Positions 38,765-47,120 of a stretch of 64,000 nucleotides of DNA are shown here, one piece after another. The stretch covers positions 1 to 64,000 of the forward strand of contig NZ_NVQF01000011.1 in the NCBI RefSeq assembly GCF_002592005.1, written 5' to 3'. The notes below the pieces were generated by a model, which worked only from the letters and a program-made list of their open reading frames with translations, was not told the origin of the DNA and made no database searches. How positions within the stretch are numbered: the stretch's first letter is position 1; each line of letters opens with the position of its first letter. The position numbers and the translations under genes are program-made. This DNA is from Mycolicibacterium palauense (GTDB taxonomy: Bacteria; Actinomycetota; Actinomycetes; Mycobacteriales; Mycobacteriaceae).

Positions 38765-41224
38765 CTACTGTTTGGCCATGGCGATGTTGAACCGGTCCTC
38801 GGCGGTGATCAGGTGGTCGTGGCTGTCCTCGCCGAGATCGATCTGCACCCAGTCGATCACGCCGGTGAACGCGTTGCCGGTCGGCCCGTAGTCGGTGGAG
38901 GCCGGTGACCCGGTGTCACAGCCGACGTCACAGGCCTCGTCGGCCGAGAAGGCCATGGGCTGAGTGCGTTTGACCCGCCCGCTGCCGACGGCCTCGCCGT
39001 CGTAGTAGAGCGTCACCTTCGCCCCCTTGCCCAATCCGCCTCCGTCGTAGACGAACTCCATCCGGACCTGGTGCTTGCCGGGCGGGATCTTCCTGGACGC
39101 CTTCACGATGAAGTAGTCGATGCCCAGGAAGTTGTAGCAGTATCTGAGTCGGCCCTCGTGGGCGTAGAGGGTCCAGCCGCCGGCACTGCCGCCCTGGGTG
39201 ACGATCACTCCGCCGGCACCGCCCTTGGGGACGTCGATGTTCGCGGTCACCGAGTGCGACTTGTTCTTCAGCGAGAGCACACACCATTCACTGACCCGCA
39301 TGCCCGAGAACAGCAGCTGAGTGTTGCCCTTGATCAGCTGGGGGCGGCCGGCGATGTCGGGATTGATGCGTTCGAACCCGCGGTCGTCGAGTGGCACGAC
39401 GTTGTACTTGGTGGCCTCGATCAGCCACAGGCGTTGCAGCTCAGCCAGTTTCTCGGGGTGCTCGGCGGCAAGATCGTGTGCCTGTGTCCAGTCGTCCGGG
39501 CCGTAGAGCTCCCACACGTCGTCGTCGAAGGGCGGGGGAGTGTCGGCCTTCCACGGGGTGCGGTGCTTGGTGACCGCCGTCCAGCCCTGGAAATAGATAC
39601 CGCGGTTGCCCATCATCTCGAAGTACTGCACCTCGTGGGTGTCGGCGGCCCGGGCGCTGCGCAGCGAGGACATCATGCTGACGCCCTCCAGCGGCGCCTG
39701 GGCGATGCCGTTGACCGAGTGCGGGGCGGGCAGGCCGGCGGCCTCCAGGATGGTGGGCGCCACATCGATGACATGGTGGAACTGATCGCGGGTCTCACCA
39801 TTGCCCAGGTTTCCGTTCGGCCAGTGCACGATTGTCCCGTTGCGGGTGCCGCCCCAGTGCGAGGCCACCTGCTTGGTCCACTGGTACGGAGCACACAGCG
39901 CATGGGCCCAGCCCACGGCGTAGTGGTTGTAGGCCGCCGGGGTGCCGAAGTCGTCGATCTTGGACAACAGGAAATCCGTCGTCTCGATCCCGGGCAGCCC
40001 GTTGAGGGTGGTCATCTCGTTGAAGCAGCCGTTGAGCGTGCCCTCGGCCGAGGCCCCGTTGTCGCCGATGATGTAGTAGATCAGCGTGTCGTCGAGCACG
40101 CCCAGGTCGGCGATCGCGTCGACGATCCGGCCCACCTCGTGATCGGTCTGCTCCAGAAAGCCGGCGTAGATCTCCATCTGTTTGGCCAGCACCGGCTTGA
40201 GGTCCTCGGGCATGTCGTCCCAGGCCGGGATCTCGTCGTGGCGGGTGGTCAGCTCGGCGTCGGCGGGCACCACTCCGAGCTTCTTCTGCTGCGCCAGGGT
40301 CTTCTCCCGCAGCGCATCCCAGCCGTCGTCGAACGCGCCGAGGTACTTGTCCGACCACTCCTTGGGAACATGGTGGGGTGCGTGGGTGGCGCCGGGGGCG
40401 AAGTACATGAAGAACGGCTTGTCGGGCATCAGCGCCTTCTGCTGGCGCACCCAGGTGATCGCGTGGTCGGCCAGGTCCTCGGTGAGCGTGTAGCCCTCCT
40501 CGGGGGTGCGCGGCGGCTCGACGGCGTTGGTGCCCTCGTACAGCCCGGGGTAGTACTGGTTGGCCTCCCCGCCGACGAAACCGTAGAAGTACTCGAAACC
40601 CGAACCGGTCGGCCAGTGGTCGAACGGCCCGACCGGGGTGACCTCCCAGCCCGGCACCTCGTGACACTTGCCGAACTGGGCGGTGGAGTAGCCGTTGAGT
40701 TTGAGCGTCTCGGCCAGCGGGGCCTTGTCCTTGGGCCGGATGCTGTTGTTGCCCGGAGCCGAGGTGGCCATCTCGGTGATGGCTCCCATCCCGACGGAGT
40801 GGTGGTTGCGGCCGGTCAGCAGCGCCTGACGGGTCGGTGAGCACAGGGCGGTGGTGTGAAACCGGTTGAGCTTGAGGCCCTCGCCCGCGAGCTGTTCGGC
40901 CACCGGGGTGTGGCAGGGCCCGCCGAACGCGGAGGACGCCCCGAACCCGACATCGTCGATCAGCACGATCAGGACATTCGGCGCGCCCTTGGGCGGGCGC
41001 AACTCCTTGATCGGCGGATACTTGGTGTTGGGGTCCTTGGCGTCATAGGTGGTCAGCCCGACGTGTTTGGTGTCCGGTATCGGCAGGTGCTCGCGGGCCA
41101 GGTGGGGTTCGGCCGGACTCGGCGGGAGCTTTTTCGCTGCCGACTTCTGCGGTGCCGATTTTTGCGGTGCCGACTTCGTGGCTGCCGACTTCTTGACTGC
41201 CGACTTCTTGACTGCCTTCGCCAT
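38765..41224 (-). CDS. Type I arylsulfatase, large form
   Basis: An 819-residue sulfatase. LIVLIDDVGFG near residue 86 supplies metal-binding Asp residues and ALCSPTRQALLTGRN near 127 contains the CxPxR motif whose Cys is converted to formylglycine. YIIGDNGASAEG near 380 is also typical. The C-terminal third (from about 620) is beta-rich and probably a separate domain. No signal peptide is present; instead the first 35 residues are a Lys/Ala/Ser/Pro-rich repeat (KKSA, PQKSA). It cleaves sulfate esters, possibly for sulfur scavenging. GGGAGG precedes ATG 41224. Confidence 0.92.
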   Translation of the reverse strand: MAKAVKKSAVKKSAATKSAPQKSAPQKSAAKKLPPSPAEPHLAREHLPIPDTKHVGLTTYDAKDPNTKYPPIKELRPPKGAPNVLIVLIDDVGFGASSAFGGPCHTPVAEQLAGEGLKLNRFHTTALCSPTRQALLTGRNHHSVGMGAITEMATSAPGNNSIRPKDKAPLAETLKLNGYSTAQFGKCHEVPGWEVTPVGPFDHWPTGSGFEYFYGFVGGEANQYYPGLYEGTNAVEPPRTPEEGYTLTEDLADHAITWVRQQKALMPDKPFFMYFAPGATHAPHHVPKEWSDKYLGAFDDGWDALREKTLAQQKKLGVVPADAELTTRHDEIPAWDDMPEDLKPVLAKQMEIYAGFLEQTDHEVGRIVDAIADLGVLDDTLIYYIIGDNGASAEGTLNGCFNEMTTLNGLPGIETTDFLLSKIDDFGTPAAYNHYAVGWAHALCAPYQWTKQVASHWGGTRNGTIVHWPNGNLGNGETRDQFHHVIDVAPTILEAAGLPAPHSVNGIAQAPLEGVSMMSSLRSARAADTHEVQYFEMMGNRGIYFQGWTAVTKHRTPWKADTPPPFDDDVWELYGPDDWTQAHDLAAEHPEKLAELQRLWLIEATKYNVVPLDDRGFERINPDIAGRPQLIKGNTQLLFSGMRVSEWCVLSLKNKSHSVTANIDVPKGGAGGVIVTQGGSAGGWTLYAHEGRLRYCYNFLGIDYFIVKASRKIPPGKHQVRMEFVYDGGGLGKGAKVTLYYDGEAVGSGRVKRTQPMAFSADEACDVGCDTGSPASTDYGPTGNAFTGVIDWVQIDLGEDSHDHLITAEDRFNIAMAKQ

Positions 41225-41257
41225 GACGAGTCCTCCCTAGGCCGTTACGCGCACGGA

Positions 41258-41271
41258 TCGCGATGTCGCGA
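41258..41271. promoter_or_regulatory. Short palindrome between divergent sulfatase and reductase genes
   Basis: TCGCGATGTCGCGA places two TCGCGA hexamers around a TG centre in the 118-bp gap between the divergent genes. In GC-rich DNA such a motif is only weak evidence of an operator. Confidence 0.25.
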
Positions 41272-41342
41272 GGACCACTCTGCCAGCACCGTGCCGGGCG
41301 GAGGCCAAAGACGGGTCTGTCGGCCCGTCGCGCCCGGGGAGC

Positions 41343-42353
41343 ATGATGGCAGCCATGACGGAAATCAACGCACTGGTCGCGCACGAGGACGCCGAAGGTG
41401 GCGTCGTCGTCAGGCACGAGGTGGTCGACGAGTCCTTCCTGCCCGACGGCGAGGTCACCATCGCGGTGGAGTACTCCGGCGTGAACTACAAGGACGCGCT
41501 GGCCGTCACACCGAAAGCGGGTGTGGCCAGGTCCTACCCGCTGATCCCGGGCATCGACGTCGCCGGCACGGTGACGGCCAGCTCCTCGGAGGACTTCGCG
41601 GTGGGTGACGCGGTGGTGGCCCACGGCTACGACATCGGCACCGGACGCCACGGCGGCTACGCCGAAGTGGCCCGCTACCCGGCCGACTACCTGGTCAAAC
41701 TGGACACCCTGAGCACGGCGCAGGCCGCCGCGATCGGCACGGCCGGGTTCACCGCCGCGATGAGCGTCGACGCGATCCGCGCCCACGGTGTGCTGCCCGC
41801 GGACGGTCCGGTGCTGGTGACCGGTGCCACCGGCGGTGTCGGGAGCATCAGTGTGGACCTGCTGGCCGGCCTGGGCTACGAGGTGGTGGCCTCCACCGGC
41901 AAGGACGACGCGCACGAGCTGCTGCGCGATCTCGGTGCCCGTGAGGTGATCGGCCGGGTGCCCGGCCCCGAGGACAAGGTGCGCGCACTGGGCAGGGCGC
42001 ACTGGGCCGCGGTCGTGGACTGTGTCGGTGGCAAGACCCTGGCCTACGCGCTGAGCACCATGAAATACCGTGGCCTCGCGGCTGTTTCCGGACTGGCCGG
42101 ATCGGCGGACCTGCCGGCCACGGTCCATCCGTTCATCCTGCGGGGAGTGACGCTGGCGGGGATCGACTCGGTGCTTCTGCCCATCGGCGAGCGGCGCGAG
42201 GTGTGGCGCCAGATCGAGACCGGGCTCCAGCCCGCGCACCTGGAGCGGATCACCCGCGACGTCTCGGTGCTGGAGACCCCCGAGGTGCTCAAGACGATCC
42301 TGGGCGGCGGGGTGACCGGGCGGACGCGGGTCGTCGTGCGGGATGGATTCTGA
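41343..42353 (+). CDS. AcuI/YhdH-family acrylyl-CoA reductase-like MDR
   Basis: A zinc-free MDR protein of up to 336 residues. The start region contains three in-frame ATGs (41343, 41346, 41355); MTEINALVAHEDAEGGV from the last fits the family best, while GGGGAG at 41336-41341 fits 41346. Family features are YSGVNYKDALAVT near 50, IPGIDVAGTV near 75 and VTGATGGVGSISVDLL near 160 for NADPH. AcuI reduces acryloyl-CoA to propionyl-CoA. It is followed by an aldo/keto reductase 23 nt downstream. Confidence 0.88.
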   Translation: MMAAMTEINALVAHEDAEGGVVVRHEVVDESFLPDGEVTIAVEYSGVNYKDALAVTPKAGVARSYPLIPGIDVAGTVTASSSEDFAVGDAVVAHGYDIGTGRHGGYAEVARYPADYLVKLDTLSTAQAAAIGTAGFTAAMSVDAIRAHGVLPADGPVLVTGATGGVGSISVDLLAGLGYEVVASTGKDDAHELLRDLGAREVIGRVPGPEDKVRALGRAHWAAVVDCVGGKTLAYALSTMKYRGLAAVSGLAGSADLPATVHPFILRGVTLAGIDSVLLPIGERREVWRQIETGLQPAHLERITRDVSVLETPEVLKTILGGGVTGRTRVVVRDGF

Positions 42354-42376
42354 CGCCCCGGCCGTTGGGAACCGGC

Positions 42377-43243
42377 ATGAGTCGTTTCACGTTGGGTTCG
42401 GTGTCTGTCCACCGCGTGGGCTTCGGCGCCATGCAGTTGCCGGGGCCGGGGGTGTTCGGACCGCCGCGTGACCGCGACGAGGCCGTGGCCGTGCTGCGGC
42501 GCGCCGTCGAACTGGGCGTCGACCACATCGACACCGCCCAGTACTACGGGCCGCGGGTGGCCAATGAGCTGATCCGGGAGGCACTGCATCCGTATCCCGA
42601 CGGGCTGGCGCTGGTGTCCAAGGTGGGCGGCCGGCGTGACGACGCGGGTGCCTGGCTGCCGGTGGAGGATCCCGCGGCGCTGCGCGCGGACATCGAGGCC
42701 AACCTGCAGACCCTGGGAACCGACCATCTCGCGGCGGTGAACCTGCGGCTGATGGATGACGAGGGCCCCGATGAGCACTTCGACGCCAAGCTCGACGCGA
42801 TGATCGCCGCACGCGACGACGGACTGATCGGAACCATCGGGCTGTCCAACGTCACCCGCGCACACCTGCTGCACGCGCTGAGCCGCACCGAGATCGGCTG
42901 CGTGCAGAACCCCTACAACCTCGTCGACCGTTCCTCGCAGGGCGTGCTGGACGAATGCGTGGCCCGCGGGATCGCGTTCGTGCCGTTCTTCCCGTTGGGA
43001 TCGGCCTTCGCGCCCGACAACCCGGTTCTGGGCAACCCCGAGGTGCGGCGGGCGGCCACCGCGCTGGGGTGCACGCCGGCACAGGTGGCGCTGGCGTGGA
43101 CTCTGAACACGGCGCCCAACGTGCTGCTCATCCCCGGCACGTCCTCGCGGGGTCACCTGGAGGAGAACCTCGCCGTCGCCGGCATCGAACTCGGCGACGA
43201 CGTACGCGCCCGGCTCGACGGCGTGGCCGGGCCCGTTACTTGA
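42377..43243 (+). CDS. Aldo/keto reductase
   Basis: A 288-residue AKR barrel. GFGAMQLPG near residue 15, the catalytic Asp and Tyr in HIDTAQYYGP near 55 and the Lys in LVSKVGG near 80 are present. The usual catalytic His is replaced in AAVNLRLMDD near 115, as in several oxidoreductase-type AKRs. GTIGLSNVTRAHL and the C-terminal cofactor-binding IPGTSSRGHLEEN are conserved. ATG 42377 sets a normal length; the longer frame upstream overlaps the previous gene. Its end overlaps the convergent FadE23 gene by 8 nt. Confidence 0.9.
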   Translation: MSRFTLGSVSVHRVGFGAMQLPGPGVFGPPRDRDEAVAVLRRAVELGVDHIDTAQYYGPRVANELIREALHPYPDGLALVSKVGGRRDDAGAWLPVEDPAALRADIEANLQTLGTDHLAAVNLRLMDDEGPDEHFDAKLDAMIAARDDGLIGTIGLSNVTRAHLLHALSRTEIGCVQNPYNLVDRSSQGVLDECVARGIAFVPFFPLGSAFAPDNPVLGNPEVRRAATALGCTPAQVALAWTLNTAPNVLLIPGTSSRGHLEENLAVAGIELGDDVRARLDGVAGPVT

Positions 43244-44447
43244 GCTCGGTGGACGACAGCCCGAGTAGCCGCCGCGCCACCACCAGCTGCTGGATCTGCT
43301 GGGTGCCCTCGAAGATGTCGAGGATCTTCGAATCCCGGGCCCACTTCTCCAGCAGGCTCTGCTCGGAATAGCCGACGGTGCCTGCCATCTCGACGGCCTT
43401 GAGGGTGATGTCGCTGGCGACCCGGGCGGCCTTGGCCTTGCCCATGGAGGCTTCCTTGGAGTTGGGGATGCCGTTGTCGGCCTGCCATGCCGAGCGCACG
43501 GTCAGCAGGTAGCCGGCCTCCCAGTCCGCCTCCATCCGCAGAAACTCCGCGGCCGCCGCGCTCTGAGCGTGGGCGGGTTTGTCGTAGGAGATCTCGACCC
43601 CGGCGTCGGTGAGGATCTTGCGCAGGTCCTCCAGGGCCGCGCGCGCGACGCCGACTGCCATCGCGGCGACGATGGGGCGGGTGTTGTCGAAGGTCTCCAT
43701 GACCCCGGCAAAACCCTTCTCCACGTTGATATCCGGGCTGCCGAGCAGGTTGTCCCTGGGGATGCGGACGTTGTCGAAGCGGATGACCGCCGTGTCGGAC
43801 GCCTTGATGCCCAACTTGTGTTCGAGGCGCTCGACCGTGACGCCGGGGTGCTCGCGCGGGACGATGAACGACTTGATCGCCGCGCGGCCCTTGGTCTTGT
43901 CCAGCGTCGCCCACACCACGATATGGCTGGCACGCGACCCGGCGGTGACGAAGATCTTCTCTCCGTTGATCACGTACTCGTCACCGTCGAGGGTGGCCGT
44001 GGTGGAGACCGCCGCGGAGTCGGATCCGAAGCCGGGCTCGGTGATGGCCATGGCGGCCCACACCTTGCCCAGACGGGTCAGCTGTTCGTCGGTGGCGACA
44101 CCGGAGATCGCGGCGTTGCCCAGCCCCTGGTAGGGCACCGAGAGCAGCAGTGCCACATCGCCCCACGAGATCTCCAGCGCGTTGAGCAGCGCGGACATGT
44201 TGGCGCCGTTGACGTTGCCCTTCGGGCCGTCCTCGCCGTCGCGGAACGCTTCGGCGCCGGCGAAGCTGATGGTCTTGGCCGCGGAGATGCCCTCGAACAG
44301 GCTGGCCAGGGTGTCCAGCTCGACGGGGTAGTCGTGCTCGTTCAGGTCGTACTTGCGGGAGATGGGGCGCAGCATCTCCGCGGCGCCCTGATGGCCCTTC
44401 TCGATGACGGCCTGCAGCTTCTTCGGCATTTCCAGATTGATTGCCAT
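43236..44447 (-). CDS. fadE23: Acyl-CoA dehydrogenase FadE23
   Basis: A 403-residue acyl-CoA dehydrogenase. AITEPGFGSDSAAVSTTAT near residue 135 and the C-terminal ILDIFEGTQQIQQLVVARRL with the catalytic-loop Glu are intact. It lies 33 nt downstream of a second, diverged dehydrogenase gene, as FadE23 (Rv3140) lies beside FadE24 (Rv3139) upstream of nuo in M. tuberculosis. Such paired mycobacterial FadEs commonly form heterotetramers with half the usual number of FAD sites. The physiological substrate is not known. Confidence 0.9.
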   Translation of the reverse strand: MAINLEMPKKLQAVIEKGHQGAAEMLRPISRKYDLNEHDYPVELDTLASLFEGISAAKTISFAGAEAFRDGEDGPKGNVNGANMSALLNALEISWGDVALLLSVPYQGLGNAAISGVATDEQLTRLGKVWAAMAITEPGFGSDSAAVSTTATLDGDEYVINGEKIFVTAGSRASHIVVWATLDKTKGRAAIKSFIVPREHPGVTVERLEHKLGIKASDTAVIRFDNVRIPRDNLLGSPDINVEKGFAGVMETFDNTRPIVAAMAVGVARAALEDLRKILTDAGVEISYDKPAHAQSAAAAEFLRMEADWEAGYLLTVRSAWQADNGIPNSKEASMGKAKAARVASDITLKAVEMAGTVGYSEQSLLEKWARDSKILDIFEGTQQIQQLVVARRLLGLSSTELK

Positions 44448-44480
44448 GTCAGGTCTTTCCGTTCGTCTCGGGTGGCCGGC

Positions 44481-45857
44481 TCAGAGGACGATGACGCCCT
44501 CGGCGACGCCGAGGGCCCGCAGGTCGCGGTACCAGCGCTCGACCGGGTGTTCCTTGGTGTAGCCGTGGCCGCCGAGCAGCTGTACGCCGTCCAGGCCGAT
44601 CTGCATGCCCTTGTCGGTGCCGAGTTTCTTGGCCAGTGCCGCTTCGCGTGCGAACGGGAGACCGTGCTCGGCGCGGGCCGCCCCGCGCCAGGTGATCATC
44701 CGCAGCCCGTCGAGTTCGATGGCGATGTTGGCGCACATGAACGCCACCGACTGGCGGCGGGCGATCGGCTCCCCGAAAGCCTCGCGCTCCTTGACGTAGG
44801 GCACCACGTAGTCGAGCACCGCGTGCGAGGTGCCCACGGCCAGGGCGGCCCAGCCCAGCCGCGACAACGCGATGGCCTCGGAGTAGTTCTGGGCGTGTTC
44901 GGCCTCGCTGACGTCCTCGCCGAGGCGCGCGTGCAGCGGCACCGAGACCTTGTCCAGCTCCACCTGACCCAGGGCCGCGGCCCGGATACCCATGCTCGGG
45001 TCGGCCTTGACGGTCACGCCGGGGTTGGCCGCCTCGACGATGAACAGGGTCGGCTTGCCGTTGAGCTGGGCGGCGATGACGAACAGCTCGGCGTCCGCGG
45101 CGGCGGGCACCAGCGACTTGACGCCGTCGAGCCGGTACCCGCTGGGCGTGCGGACCGCGGTGGTCTTCAGCGCGGTGGGGTCGAACAGCGCATGCGGCTC
45201 GGCGATCGCCAGGCAGGCCTGCGGCACGTTCTCGCCGGCGAATTCTGCCAGGTAGGTGGCCTGCTGATCCGCGCTGCCCCAGTGGGTCAGGGCCGAGGCC
45301 ACGCCGCCGGGCGCCAGGATCGGCAGGGCCAGGCCCATGTCTCCGTAGGCCAGCGCCTCGGCGACCAGAGCGTTGGTGACGGTGGTGCGGTGCTCGGCGA
45401 TCCCGTCGAAGTCTTCGGGAACGTTGATCGCCGTGATGCCCAGTTCGGCGGCCTTGGCGATCAGGCCGGCCGGATAGCGTGCGGCATCGTCGGCGTCGCG
45501 GGCCGCCGGGCGCAGGATCTCGGCGGCGAACTCCTCGACCGTCTCCAGGATCATCTTCTGGTCGTCGTCCGGCGTCAGGTCGAAATAGTCTGCGCCGCTG
45601 GGCTTGAGCCGGGTCGGTGCCTTGCCGAGGGCCTGCACGCGCTTGAACTGACGGGTGGATGCGCCGGCGGCGGAGAAGGCGGTCTTGACGCCGTACTTGA
45701 GGCCCCGGTTGAGCGGGTCCCGCAGGTTGTAGCGGTCGAGGAATTCCTGGCCAACCAGCGGGGTGATGAGCGCCAGGCCGATGTCGGTCACGCTGCGCCG
45801 GTGCTTCTGGAGGCCGACCGCGCTTTCGTGGCCGGGGCGAGAAATGGTGTTGGTCAT
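44481..45857 (-). CDS. fadE24: Acyl-CoA dehydrogenase FadE24
   Basis: A 458-residue acyl-CoA dehydrogenase-like protein. It has an N-terminal extension of about 75 residues before the ACAD fold starts at LTPDDDQKMILETVEEFAAE. The protein stops soon after YRDLRALGVAEGVIVL, lacking the usual arm after the catalytic-loop EG. It is therefore likely to work only with its partner FadE23. ATG 45857 is preferred; a TTG at 45896 would abut the operator. FadE24 is linked to the isoniazid response in M. tuberculosis, from memory. Its promoter carries a perfect inverted repeat. Confidence 0.9.
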   Translation of the reverse strand: MTNTISRPGHESAVGLQKHRRSVTDIGLALITPLVGQEFLDRYNLRDPLNRGLKYGVKTAFSAAGASTRQFKRVQALGKAPTRLKPSGADYFDLTPDDDQKMILETVEEFAAEILRPAARDADDAARYPAGLIAKAAELGITAINVPEDFDGIAEHRTTVTNALVAEALAYGDMGLALPILAPGGVASALTHWGSADQQATYLAEFAGENVPQACLAIAEPHALFDPTALKTTAVRTPSGYRLDGVKSLVPAAADAELFVIAAQLNGKPTLFIVEAANPGVTVKADPSMGIRAAALGQVELDKVSVPLHARLGEDVSEAEHAQNYSEAIALSRLGWAALAVGTSHAVLDYVVPYVKEREAFGEPIARRQSVAFMCANIAIELDGLRMITWRGAARAEHGLPFAREAALAKKLGTDKGMQIGLDGVQLLGGHGYTKEHPVERWYRDLRALGVAEGVIVL

Positions 45858-45898
45858 TGTCTGCAGCCTCAAGGTCGGGGAAGCTTGTGCCGCCAACG

Positions 45899-45922
45899 GT
45901 ATCTTACTCCAGAGTAAGATAC
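45899..45922. promoter_or_regulatory. Perfect 11-bp inverted repeat overlapping the fadE24 promoter
   Basis: Arms GTATCTTACTC (45899-45909) and GAGTAAGATAC (45912-45922) are perfect complements around a CA centre. On the minus strand TATCTT within the repeat could serve as the -10 of fadE24, so a bound repressor would block RNA polymerase. The 24-bp size and symmetry are typical of TetR-family operators. The cognate regulator is not identifiable here. Confidence 0.7.
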
Positions 45923-45941
45923 AGTAATTTTGTTAGCTATA

Positions 45942-46718
45942 TCACATGATCGAGAGGCGCTCGAGCACCTGGCCGTGTAGCGGCCCGTTGGTGGCCAGTG
46001 CGCTGCCGCCGTGGGGGCCGGGTGCCCCGTCGATGCTGGTGAACCGGCCGCCCGCCTCGCGAACCAGCAGGTCGAGGGGGGCGATGTCCCACACCTTCAC
46101 CTCCGGTTCGCAGGCGATGTCGACCGCCCCCTCGGCCACCATGCAGTACGACCAGAAGTCCCCGTAGGCGCGCACCCGCCACACCGCGTCGGTGAGGGCG
46201 ACGAATTGCTCCCGACGGTCCTCCCACCCGGTGGTCAGGTCGGAGTAGGACAGGCTGGCGGACTCGACGTCGGTGACGCCGGAGACCGAGAGCCGCCGGG
46301 TGTTCCCGGCGAACGAGCCGTACGCCCCCCGGTCCTGCGCTGCCCACCATCGCCGTGCCAGAGCCGGCGCGCTGACCACGCCGACGGTCGGCTCCCCGTC
46401 CTCGAGGAGCGCGATCAGGGTGCACCACACCGGCACCCCGCGGACGAAGTTCTTGGTGCCGTCGATCGGGTCGATCACCCAGTGCCGGCCGGTGAAATCG
46501 GTGCGCCCACCGAATTCTTCGCCGAACACCGCGTCGTCGGGACGTGCGGCGGACAGCAGCTCGCGCAGTGCGGTCTCGGCGCCGCGGTCGGCGTCGGTCA
46601 CCGGCGTCAGGTCGGGCTTGGTGTCGATGCGCAGATCGAGCGCGCCGAATCGGTTCATGGTCAAGCGATCGGCGTGCTCGGCCAGCTCGAGAGCCAGGGA
46701 CAGGTCATCGGCGTTCAT
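45942..46718 (-). CDS. hisN: Histidinol-phosphatase, inositol-monophosphatase fold
   Basis: A 258-residue IMPase-family phosphatase. Metal ligands are in GEEFGG near residue 66, [12 protein letters not shown] near 80 and [16 protein letters not shown] near 210. Rv3137, in the same place next to fadE24, is the histidinol-phosphate phosphatase of M. tuberculosis, so the histidine pathway is the likely role; a general inositol monophosphatase activity is the alternative. It is divergent from a small membrane protein gene (44-bp gap). Confidence 0.88.
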   Translation of the reverse strand: MNADDLSLALELAEHADRLTMNRFGALDLRIDTKPDLTPVTDADRGAETALRELLSAARPDDAVFGEEFGGRTDFTGRHWVIDPIDGTKNFVRGVPVWCTLIALLEDGEPTVGVVSAPALARRWWAAQDRGAYGSFAGNTRRLSVSGVTDVESASLSYSDLTTGWEDRREQFVALTDAVWRVRAYGDFWSYCMVAEGAVDIACEPEVKVWDIAPLDLLVREAGGRFTSIDGAPGPHGGSALATNGPLHGQVLERLSIM

Positions 46719-46762
46719 GGCAGCAGTCCTACCACGGCGTCCTCACGACCTACCATGACCTT

Positions 46763-47110
46763 GTGTGGGAACTCGGGATGATCATCTTGCTGGTCGGTGC
46801 GCTCGTGCTGCTCATCGGACCGCGATTGATCAAGCGCGGCCCGCGCGGGGCCGACGCGGTACACGGGACCCTGCTCGTGACCGGGGTCAGCCCCCGTCCG
46901 GAGAACGTGACCGGACAGCAGTACGTGACGATCAGCGGAGTGATCAGCGGGCCCACCGTCAACGAGCACGTCGTCTATCAGCAGATGGCCGTCGACGTCG
47001 ACGAGTGGCCCACGATGGGCGCGCTGATGCCCGTCGTGTACTCCCCGAAGAACCCGGACAACTGGAACTTCGCCCCGGCGGCGCCGCCACCGGAGCCGCC
47101 GCCGGCCTGA
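46763..47110 (+). CDS. Small single-pass membrane protein, unknown function
   Basis: A 115-residue protein not recognised as a named family. It starts with one membrane helix (LGMIILLVGALVLLIGPRLI) followed directly by a basic stretch, so the rest probably lies in the cytoplasm. The middle has beta-strand-like repeats around Val/Thr and the last 15 residues are Pro/Ala-rich. A TACCAT box (46751-46756) 6 nt upstream of GTG 46763 supports a leaderless start; ATG 46778 would remove five residues. The domain resembles small SHOCT-less or DUF3592-type proteins only vaguely. Confidence 0.65.
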   Translation: MWELGMIILLVGALVLLIGPRLIKRGPRGADAVHGTLLVTGVSPRPENVTGQQYVTISGVISGPTVNEHVVYQQMAVDVDEWPTMGALMPVVYSPKNPDNWNFAPAAPPPEPPPA

Positions 47111-47120
47111 GTGTCGCGAC

